64,000 nt of DNA from Flaviaestuariibacter flavus (GTDB lineage: Bacteria; Bacteroidota; Bacteroidia; Chitinophagales; Chitinophagaceae), in NCBI RefSeq assembly GCF_004337505.1, contig NZ_SJZI01000050.1:312268-376267 (forward strand), given 5' to 3'. The position numbers were made by a program, and so were the translations under genes. Positions 57,201 to 64,000 of this stretch are shown one piece after another; position 1 is the first letter of the stretch; the number at the start of each line of letters is the position of its first letter. The notes under the pieces are model-generated. The model saw only the letters and a list, made by a program, of their open reading frames with translations. It had not been told where the DNA came from and did no database searches.

Positions 57201-59836
57201 CCACCAATACCTGGAGGGCCCTCCCGGATGCGCCGCGCGAACGCGACCACGTGCAGGTGACCGTCGTGAACAACAAGCTTTACGTGGCCGGCGGGCGCCG
57301 CTCTTCGGCAAGCACCGGCCAGGATTTTGACTTCGTGGTGGTGGAAGTGGATGTTTATGATTTCGCAACCGGCACCTGGTCGACGCTGCCGGCGGGCAGC
57401 AATATTCCAACACCGCGGTCGGGCGCAAGCAACGTGGTGCTGGGCAATGAGGTGATCGTAATCGGGGGCGAGAGTGCCGCGCAGACCGCCGCCCACGTGC
57501 AGACCGAAGCGCTTGATGTGACCACCGGCACCTGGCGCCGCCTCGCCGACCTGCAGCAGGGACGCCACGGCACACAGGCCATCGCCAGCAACGGCGGCAT
57601 CTACACCGCCGCCGGCCCGGGCAACCGCGGGGGCACCCCACTACTGACCACGCAGGAAGCCTTCTACTTCTTCTCGGCCACGACGCCGACAGGAACGGCG
57701 CTGACGCAAAGCCAGTTGTCGGTGCCGGCTTCCCTCAGCTTCGGAACGGTGGGCGTGAACAGCTCTTCGACCCTGTCGCTGCAGTTGTCGAACACGACGG
57801 GCAACCAGGGGATATTGATTTCCTCCATTACCCTTACCGGCGCGGCTTCCTTTACCTATACCTCGTCGAGGGCCCTGCCCTTCGTGCTCGCACCGGGTCA
57901 GAGCGCAACGATCAGCGTTAAGTTCCAGCCGACCGCTACGGGCAGCCAGACGGCAAACCTGGTCATCGCCCACTCGGGCTCGAATGCCAGCACAACGACG
58001 GCTCTCAGCGGCACGGGTGGTACCACGACCGTATCCGCCTCTTACCGGATCAATGCCGGCGGCCCGCAGGTGACCAACAGCATCGGCACTTTTGCGGCGG
58101 ATAATTATTTCTCGCCATCGCCCGGAAATATCCACGATACCACGGCGGCCATCAACGGCACGACCGACGATGCCATCTACCAGAGCGAGCGCTGGGGCAA
58201 CAACTTTGACTATGCCTTCCCGGTAAATAACGGGCAGTACAAAGTAGTGCTGCACTTCGCCGAGACCTACTGGACCACCGCCGGCAGCCGCGTGTTCGAC
58301 GTAACGATCGAAGGGGTAAAGGTGCTCGACAATTACGACATCGTGGCTAAAGTGGGCGCCTTTACCGCCACTACCGAAACCTTTACGGTTGGCGTAACGG
58401 ATGGCATGCTCAACATCAACTTCAGCTCACTCACCGCTGCCGGCGGGAAGGACAATGCGAAGGTGTCCGCTATCGAGGTGCTGCCGGTGAACAGCAATGG
58501 GCAGACCCTGAGTTCCTTTACGCTGGTGAATTCCACCAACGAGCAGGACATCCAGACCGTGGCCAATGGCGTTACGATCAACCTGGCAACGCTGCCGGGC
58601 CGCAACCTGAACATCCGCGCCAACACTTCGCCCGCAACCGTAGGCAGCGTGGTGTTTGCGCTGAGCGGCACGCAAACGAGAAACGTTACCGAATCGGGCG
58701 CGCCTTATTCGCTCTTTGGCGATAACGCAGGGAATTATAATGACTGGACGCCGGCTGTTGGCACCTACACGCTGAAAGCAACGCCCTATACGGGTTCGGG
58801 CGGAACGGGCACAGCGGGCACACCGCTCACCATCACGTTTACCGTGACCGACCAGGCGGGCAGCAACCAGCCGCCGGTGGCCAATGCGGGATCTGACAAG
58901 ACGATTACGCTTCCCTCCAGCTCTACTACGCTCAACGGCTCGGGCACCGATGCGGGCGGCAGCATTGCCGGCTACAGCTGGAGCCAGGTGAGCGGTCCCA
59001 ACACCGCAACCTTCAGCAGCACCACCGTTGCCGCACCCACGGTGAGCGGGCTGGTACAAGGCAGCTATGTCTTTGCCCTTGTGGTGACCGACAACCAGGG
59101 AGCTTCGAGCACTCCCGACCAGGTGACTGTTACCGTCAACCCCGCTGGTACCACCTCGCAGGCCCTGAGCTCGTTCACGCTGGTGAATGCCAGCAATGAG
59201 CAGGACATCCAGACACTCGTCAACGGGGCTACTATTAACCTGGCTACTTTACCCAGCCAGAGCCTGAACATCCGCGCCAACACAACGCCGGCAACGGTAG
59301 GCAGCGTTGTGTTTGTGCTGACGGGCCAGCAATCGAAAAACGCGACCGAGACCACGGCGCCCTATGCGCTATTCGGAGACAATTCGGGTAACTACAACGC
59401 CTGGACGCCGGCCGTTGGTTCCTATACCCTGAAAGCGACACCTTACACGGGCCCGGGCGGGACCGGTACCGCGGGCACGCCGCTGACGGTGAGCTTTACC
59501 GTGGTCAACAATCCGCCGGTTGCCGCCCGCCGCGGCAGCGCCGCTACCGGCAGCGAGGCGGGAAGCGCCGACAGCCTGGGCCTGGTTGTCTATCCCAACC
59601 CAACGACAGGGCAGCTTACCGTGCGCTTTGGCGGGGTGGTGCAGGGGTTGGTGTCGTATACGCTTTTTGCCCCGGAAGGGAGCCGTGTGGTGGCGGCGAA
59701 GCAGGTGCTGCCCGCTACTTCGGTGATGTACCTCGACCTGGGTAAATACCATATCGGTAGCGGAACTTATTACCTCGACGTGCGGGTGGGAAAACGAAGG
59801 GAAACAATACCGGTTGTACTCACATCCGGCCATTAG
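54209..59836 (+). CDS. Secreted mosaic: sugar-dehydrogenase-like propeller, TSP3, Kelch, malectin, PKD, T9SS signal
   Basis: 1875 residues. Signal peptide ends near D-A-Q (residue 31). Residues 32-540 resemble the glucose/sorbosone dehydrogenase propeller. About 550-608 is a thrombospondin type 3/EF-hand-like calcium stretch (D-D-D-G-D-G-Y; D-P-D-D-D-N-D-G). About 612-850 is a lectin/LamG-like beta domain; 860-1165 Kelch repeats (G-G-R/G-G); 1168-1271 ASPM/HYDIN-like Ig; 1276-1430 malectin. About 1430-1550 and 1650-1768 are twin modules with L-S-S-F-T-L-V-N motifs around a PKD domain (about 1555-1645). The last 80 residues are a T9SS sorting domain (Y-P-N-P-T-T-G). Probably a cell-surface glycan-binding protein; catalytic activity of the propeller unproven. 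Confidence 0.9.
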   Translation: MYQPDRFRKTATGVWTLFVLLFFSSVSDAQYSFSASGLKLNGATIFNPTSIQFGPDKRLYISEQAGFIRIYTIKRNGPNDYSVTSFETITLVRQIPNHNDDGTLNTTVTERQITGILLRGTAANPVIYVSSSDSRIGGPSGETNLDTNSGIISMLTWNGTAWVKIDLVRGLPRSEENHSVNGMQLDDQTNTLFLAVGGHTNAGSPSTNFNFTTEYALSAAILSINLNAIMAMPTKGSGNNTYKYDLPTLDDPTRSNNPDGTDINDPFGGNDGLNQAMLVSGGPVQIYSAGYRNAYDIVLTKARKLYTIDNGANQGWGGYPAGEGTANVTNNYVSGEPGSTTGTPTEPVVNNLDNFHYIGSIDTYTPGSFYGGHPCPVRANPAGAGLYTHNGTTGVFRTSKTGPNPLPANWPPVPVSMADSRQGDFRMPGTEDGSPLTFSSSTNGITEYTASNFNGALKGALLAAEYDGSIAIIKLTADGTGVTNAKNATTKLNQEPPFASNFGSSPLDLVAQGDNDIFPGSVWAVTYGNDAVTIFEPQDVANCTGANNTSDDDGDGYTNADEIANGTNPCSAASRPPDFDGDHISDLNDPDDDNDGINDKNDFFALDPNNGSTTSLPVHYNLFNNDPGTGFFGLGFTGLMVNRDSDYLKLFSSDNLIAGGAVGAFSVVNVPAGNALGSANTQQNAFQFGVRTNGVPFTLRSRMTGPFFNNQTPQGAQSQGVYLGTGDQDNYIKIVLNANGGAGGIQVVYENAGVASSSQYAIAGGIPASQLDLLLKFNPATNSVQAAYASGTGGAVTNAGSPVVVSGALLNALKGTTTLAAGIISTSSGGQKFTATWDYIYLDADAVTATGSWQIITPTTGNFTPREENAYVQAGNRFYLLGGRGNKPVQEYNPATKAWVDKASQPLELHHFQAVTLDGLIYAVGAFTGPYPHETPVANVYLYNPASDKWLTGASIPQARRRGGGGAVVYNNKIYLVGGITDGHWAGWVKWFDEYDPATNTWRALPDAPRERDHVQVTVVNNKLYVAGGRRSSASTGQDFDFVVVEVDVYDFATGTWSTLPAGSNIPTPRSGASNVVLGNEVIVIGGESAAQTAAHVQTEALDVTTGTWRRLADLQQGRHGTQAIASNGGIYTAAGPGNRGGTPLLTTQEAFYFFSATTPTGTALTQSQLSVPASLSFGTVGVNSSSTLSLQLSNTTGNQGILISSITLTGAASFTYTSSRALPFVLAPGQSATISVKFQPTATGSQTANLVIAHSGSNASTTTALSGTGGTTTVSASYRINAGGPQVTNSIGTFAADNYFSPSPGNIHDTTAAINGTTDDAIYQSERWGNNFDYAFPVNNGQYKVVLHFAETYWTTAGSRVFDVTIEGVKVLDNYDIVAKVGAFTATTETFTVGVTDGMLNINFSSLTAAGGKDNAKVSAIEVLPVNSNGQTLSSFTLVNSTNEQDIQTVANGVTINLATLPGRNLNIRANTSPATVGSVVFALSGTQTRNVTESGAPYSLFGDNAGNYNDWTPAVGTYTLKATPYTGSGGTGTAGTPLTITFTVTDQAGSNQPPVANAGSDKTITLPSSSTTLNGSGTDAGGSIAGYSWSQVSGPNTATFSSTTVAAPTVSGLVQGSYVFALVVTDNQGASSTPDQVTVTVNPAGTTSQALSSFTLVNASNEQDIQTLVNGATINLATLPSQSLNIRANTTPATVGSVVFVLTGQQSKNATETTAPYALFGDNSGNYNAWTPAVGSYTLKATPYTGPGGTGTAGTPLTVSFTVVNNPPVAARRGSAATGSEAGSADSLGLVVYPNPTTGQLTVRFGGVVQGLVSYTLFAPEGSRVVAAKQVLPATSVMYLDLGKYHIGSGTYYLDVRVGKRRETIPVVLTSGH

Positions 59837-59925
59837 AGCCTGAGGCCGGGGTATTGAACGAAACAGCGGGCCTGACGGCAAGGCTCCGGATATGCTTATG
59901 CTAACCTTAAACAATAAAACCAACC

Positions 59926-62900
59926 ATGATGTTCCGACAAGTTTCCTGCAGGCGCGTTTGCGTCAGTGCCGTACTTCCCTTCCTGCTGCTCCTGCTGCAT
60001 ATTCCAGCGGCGCGGGCGCAATTCAGCTTTTCTTCCAGCGGCCTCAAGCTGATGGCGGGCGCCACGATATTCAATCCCACGTCACTCCAGTTTGGTCCCG
60101 ACAACCGCCTCTATATCGCCGAGCAGGCGGGCTTCATCCGCATCCATACCATCCGGCGCAATGGTCCGAATGATTATGTCACTACCGCCTTTGAAACCAT
60201 TTCGCTGATCAACGCGATACCGAACCACGACGACAACGGCGTGGTAAATGCATCAGAAACCCATCGCCAGATAACGGGCATCCTCGTAACAGGCACGGCC
60301 GCCAACCCGGTGATCTACGTCAGCTCCAGCGACTACCGGGCCGCCACGGGCGCAGGACTTGAAACGAACCTGGATACGAACTCCGGCATCATCTCGATGC
60401 TCACCTGGAACGGCAGCGCCTGGGTGAAGATGGACCTGGTGCGCGGACTGCCACGCTCGGAGGAATACCACTCCGTCAACGGCATGCAGCTCGACGGGCA
60501 GACCAACACGTTGTTTGTGGCAGTGGGCGGTCACACCAATGCCGGATCGCCTTCCACCAATTTCAACTACACCTGCGAGTATGCCCTTTCGGCAGCTATT
60601 CTTTCCATCAACCTGAATGCGATCATGGCACTGCCCACCAAAGGCAGCGGCAACAATGCCTACAAGTATGACCTGCCTACGCTCGATGATCCCACCCGCG
60701 CCAATAACCCCGACGGATCCGATGTGAACGATCCCTTCGGCGGCAACGACGGGTTGAACCAGGCCATGCTTGTTCCCGGGGGACCGGTGCAGATCTATTC
60801 TTCCGGCTACCGCAACGCCTACGACATCGTGCTGACCAAGGCACGGAAGCTCTACACCATCGACAATGGCGCCAACCAGGGCTGGGGCGGCTACCCCGCC
60901 GGCGAAGGCACCGCCAACGTCACGAACAACTATGTGCCGGGCGAGCCGGGCTCAACAACGCCAACAGCCAATGAAGGAACGGTCAATAACCTCGACAACT
61001 TCCACTATATCGGCAATATCGACACCTATGTTCCCGGCAGCTATTACGCCGGGCATCCCAACCCGATACGCGCCAACCCGGCCGGGGCGGGCCTGTATAC
61101 CCACGATGGCACCACCGGGGTATTCCGCACCAGCACCACGGGTGCCAATCCCTTGCCGGCTAACTGGCCGCCGGTGCCCGTAAGTATGGCCGACCCGCGG
61201 CAGGGCGATTTCCGGATGCCGGGAACCGAAGACGGCTCCCCGCTGACGTTCACCTCCTCTACCAACGGCATCACCGAGTACACCGCGTCCAACTTTAACG
61301 GCGCGCTGAAAGGCTGCCTGCTGGCCGCAGAATATAATGGGACTATCGCGCTCATTAAGCTCACCGCCGACGGCACCGGTGTTACCAATGCCCGCGACCC
61401 CATGACCAAACTCAACCAGGAACCGGATTTTGCGTCCAATTTCGGCGCCACCCCGCTCGACCTGGTGGCGCAGGGCGACAACGATATCTTCCCCGGAACC
61501 GTATGGGCCATCACCTACGGTGCCGACGCCGTGACCATCTTCGAGCCGCAAACTGTCACCTGCACCGGCGCCAACAATACTTCGGACGAGGATGGCGACG
61601 GCTATACCAATGCCGACGAAATTGCCAACGGCACCAACCCCTGCTCGGGGGCCAGCAAGCCTGCTGATTTCGACCAGGATCATATCTCCGACCTCAACGA
61701 CCCGGACGATGACAACGACGGCATCAACGACAAGACTGATTTTTTCGCTATCGATGCAAGTAACGGGGGCACAACGGGTCTCCCCGTTGCGTATAACCTT
61801 TTCAATAACGATCCCGGTACCGGGTTCTTCGGCATCGGATTCACCGGGCTGATGACCAATGGCATTAGCGATTACCGGGCGCTGTATGACGAGAATAACC
61901 TGATCGCCGGCGGCGCGATCGGCGCCTTTTCGATAGTAAACGTACCTGCGGGCGACGCACTCGGCACCCTGAATTCGCAGCAATATGCTTTCCAGTTCGG
62001 CGTAAAAACCAACGGGGTTGCTTTTACGATGCGCTCGGGCATGACGGGTCCTTTCTTCAACAATGCAACGCCACAGGGTTCGCAGTCGCAGGGCATTTAC
62101 CTTGGCAACGGCGACCAGGACAATTACCTGAAGATCGTGCTGAACGCCAACGGCGGCGCGGGCGGCATCCAGGTGGTGTATGAAAACGCGGGCGTGGCAG
62201 CGAGCAGCCAGTACCCGCTTCCCGGCGGCATCCCCGGCACTACACTTGACCTGCTGCTGAAATATGATCCGGTTGCCAATACCATACAGCCGGCCTATGC
62301 AGTCAACCGCGGCACGGTAGTGAACGTTGGCGCTCCGGTGGTAGTGAGTGGTGCTGTTCTGAACGCGTTGAAAGGCACTACGACACTGGCGGCCGGGGTG
62401 ATCGCAACATCCAGGGGCGGCACTCCATTTACGGCAACCTGGGATTTTGTCAACCTGGCTGCCGACGTGGCTGCGCCAACGGCCAGCTACCGCGTTAATG
62501 CAGGAGGTGCGCAGGTGACCAACAGCATCGGCGTTTTCGCTGCAGACAACAGCTTTTCGCCCGCGCCGGGAAATACCTTTACTACGTCAGCAGCTATCAG
62601 TAATACAACGGATGATGCCATTTATCAAAGCGAGCGCTGGGGCAACAACTTCAGCTATGCTTTCCCGGTAAGCAACGGCCAGTACAAGGTGGTGCTGCAC
62701 TTTGCGGAGATCTACTGGACAGCGGCCAACAGCCGCGTGTTTGACGTAACCATCGAGGGTGTACGCGTACTCGATAACTACGACATCTTTGCCAAGGTGG
62801 GTGCCTTCGCGGCCACCACCGAAACCTTTACGGTGAACGTAACCGACGGCGTGCTGAACATCGGCTTCAGCTCGCTCACCGCAGCCGGTGGAAAGGATAA

Positions 62901-64000
62901 CGCGAAGGTGTCCGCCATCGAGATCCTGGGCGCAAGCGCCGCTAACCAGCCGCCGGTGGCCAATGCCGGGCCGGATGTAACGATCACGCTTCCCACCAGT
63001 TCTGCTACACTTAACGGCTCGGGCACCGATGCGGGCGGCAGCATTGCCGGCTACAGCTGGAGCCAGGTAAGCGGACCGAATACAGCGACGTTCAGCAGTA
63101 AAACGGTTTCCAATCCCACGGTCAGCGGCCTTGTAGCGGGTACCTATGTGTTTGCCCTGGTAGTGACGGACAACCAGGGCGCCACCAGCGCAGCCGATCA
63201 GGTGGCCGTTGCGGTAATCGCCGCGCCGGTTACGACGTTTTACCGTATTAATGCGGGCGGCGCGCAGGTGACCAACAGCATCGGCGTTTTCGCGGCGGAT
63301 AATTATTTCACGCCATCGCCCGGCAACCGGTATAGCACCACCTCGGCCATTGCCAATACAACGGATGATGCCATTTATCAAAGCGAGCGCTGGGGCAACA
63401 ACTTCAGCTATGCTTTCCCGGTAAGCAACGGCCAGTACAAGGTGGTGCTGCACTTTGCGGAGATCTACTGGACAGCGGCCAACAGCCGCGTGTTTGACGT
63501 AACCATCGAGGGTGTACGCGTACTCGATAACTACGACATCTTTGCCAAGGTGGGTGCCTTCGCGGCCACCACCGAAACCTTTACGGTGAACGTAACCGAC
63601 GGCGTGCTGAACATCGGCTTCAGCTCGCTCACCGCAGCCGGTGGAAAGGATAACGCGAAGGTGTCCGCCATCGAGATCCTGGGCGCAAGCGCCGCTAACC
63701 AGCCGCCGGTGGCCAATGCCGGGCCGGATGTAACGATCACGCTTCCCACCAGTTCTGCTACACTTAACGGCTCGGGCACCGATGCGGGCGGCAGCATTGC
63801 CGGCTACAGCTGGAGCCAGGTAAGCGGACCGAATACAGCGACGTTCAGCAGTAAAACGGTTTCCAATCCCACGGTCAGCGGCCTTGTAGCGGGTACCTAT
63901 GTGTTTGCCCTGGTAGTGACGGACAACCAGGGCGCCACCAGCGCAGCCGATCAGGTGGCCGTTGCGGTAATCGCCGCGCCGGTTACGACGTTTTACCGTA
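59926..64000 (+). CDS. Paralogous secreted mosaic (3' partial): propeller, TSP3, malectin-PKD repeats
   Basis: Starts at ATG 59926 (M-M-F-R-Q), signal peptide ending A-R-A-Q; open to the right edge (over 1358 codons). N-terminal 860 residues are closely similar to the preceding protein through the propeller, TSP3 and lectin-like domains. It lacks the Kelch/ASPM part and goes directly to malectin (62480-62935) and PKD (62940-63225), then repeats malectin-PKD (63235-63990). 90-bp gap from the upstream gene without terminator suggests co-transcription or a tandem gene duplication. The end of the gene and any T9SS signal lie outside the window. Confidence 0.9.
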   Translation, partial: MMFRQVSCRRVCVSAVLPFLLLLLHIPAARAQFSFSSSGLKLMAGATIFNPTSLQFGPDNRLYIAEQAGFIRIHTIRRNGPNDYVTTAFETISLINAIPNHDDNGVVNASETHRQITGILVTGTAANPVIYVSSSDYRAATGAGLETNLDTNSGIISMLTWNGSAWVKMDLVRGLPRSEEYHSVNGMQLDGQTNTLFVAVGGHTNAGSPSTNFNYTCEYALSAAILSINLNAIMALPTKGSGNNAYKYDLPTLDDPTRANNPDGSDVNDPFGGNDGLNQAMLVPGGPVQIYSSGYRNAYDIVLTKARKLYTIDNGANQGWGGYPAGEGTANVTNNYVPGEPGSTTPTANEGTVNNLDNFHYIGNIDTYVPGSYYAGHPNPIRANPAGAGLYTHDGTTGVFRTSTTGANPLPANWPPVPVSMADPRQGDFRMPGTEDGSPLTFTSSTNGITEYTASNFNGALKGCLLAAEYNGTIALIKLTADGTGVTNARDPMTKLNQEPDFASNFGATPLDLVAQGDNDIFPGTVWAITYGADAVTIFEPQTVTCTGANNTSDEDGDGYTNADEIANGTNPCSGASKPADFDQDHISDLNDPDDDNDGINDKTDFFAIDASNGGTTGLPVAYNLFNNDPGTGFFGIGFTGLMTNGISDYRALYDENNLIAGGAIGAFSIVNVPAGDALGTLNSQQYAFQFGVKTNGVAFTMRSGMTGPFFNNATPQGSQSQGIYLGNGDQDNYLKIVLNANGGAGGIQVVYENAGVAASSQYPLPGGIPGTTLDLLLKYDPVANTIQPAYAVNRGTVVNVGAPVVVSGAVLNALKGTTTLAAGVIATSRGGTPFTATWDFVNLAADVAAPTASYRVNAGGAQVTNSIGVFAADNSFSPAPGNTFTTSAAISNTTDDAIYQSERWGNNFSYAFPVSNGQYKVVLHFAEIYWTAANSRVFDVTIEGVRVLDNYDIFAKVGAFAATTETFTVNVTDGVLNIGFSSLTAAGGKDNAKVSAIEILGASAANQPPVANAGPDVTITLPTSSATLNGSGTDAGGSIAGYSWSQVSGPNTATFSSKTVSNPTVSGLVAGTYVFALVVTDNQGATSAADQVAVAVIAAPVTTFYRINAGGAQVTNSIGVFAADNYFTPSPGNRYSTTSAIANTTDDAIYQSERWGNNFSYAFPVSNGQYKVVLHFAEIYWTAANSRVFDVTIEGVRVLDNYDIFAKVGAFAATTETFTVNVTDGVLNIGFSSLTAAGGKDNAKVSAIEILGASAANQPPVANAGPDVTITLPTSSATLNGSGTDAGGSIAGYSWSQVSGPNTATFSSKTVSNPTVSGLVAGTYVFALVVTDNQGATSAADQVAVAVIAAPVTTFYR
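62602..64000 (+). repeat. Perfect tandem duplication of malectin-PKD module
   Basis: 62602-63247 is identical to 63355-64000 (646 bp, offset 753 bp = 251 codons). The first mismatch going left is at 62601/63354. The identity runs into the window edge, so the duplicated tract may be longer and more copies may follow. Confidence 0.95.

Overview
The window is high-GC DNA that looks like a member of the Bacteroidota, most likely a Chitinophagaceae-type organism. The reasons are: secreted mosaic proteins ending in type IX secretion (Por) sorting domains; several exact matches to the Bacteroidota -7 promoter element TAnnTTTG; HYR, PKD and malectin modules; and LigB, DoxX and Crp genes of Bacteroidota type. 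Species cannot be named from the sequence alone. No replication origin, CRISPR array, phage or integrase was seen.

Layout. (1) 1-5804: a tightly packed operon encoding an FtsW/RodA-transpeptidase fusion (cut by the left edge), an FHA protein, a membrane Ser/Thr kinase and a small lipoprotein. This looks like a phospho-controlled cell-wall synthesis module. (2) 5883-11679: a TPR histidine kinase and LuxR-type regulator, then a perfect palindrome, then secreted genes: a DUF4214-like protein, a papain/C39-like peptidase and two lipoproteins. (3) 11680-19240: tRNA-Leu, a histidine kinase, an intact IS256-family element, a 21-bp tandem array, PPK2, a VOC protein, MITE-like palindromes, a receiver-domain remnant and a PAS kinase with a decayed ATPase domain. 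(4) 19396-23893: a tricorn-type protease and an ArsR/SRPBCC pair. (5) 23971-28352: a visibly AT-richer block on the minus strand headed by a Crp/Fnr regulator (F420-type reductase, DoxX, LigB dioxygenase, esterase, SDR relic, FMN reductase). It lies at the 3' side of tRNA-Arg(CCU).

(6) 28640-37156: a small ORF, an RluE-type pseudouridine synthase and a 2407-residue HYR/C-type-lectin adhesin-like protein. (7) 37359-44517: a phosphorelay/chemosensory cluster (REC-HK, NIT-hybrid kinase with three receivers, CheY, CheR, CheB). (8) 44602-53754: M61-like peptidase, multi-PAS kinase, AsnB, scramblase-like protein, single-domain receiver, polysaccharide deacetylase and an AIM24-like protein. (9) 54209-64000: two adjacent paralogous secreted mosaics (glucose/sorbosone-dehydrogenase-like propeller, calcium-type TSP3 repeats, Kelch, malectin, PKD). 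The second runs off the right edge inside a perfect 753-bp-period tandem duplication.

Functionally the window is dominated by sensing (at least six histidine kinases, two of them with receivers, several stand-alone receivers and one Ser/Thr kinase) and by large surface or secreted proteins. Its intergenic spacers carry several distinct families of short degenerate repeats.
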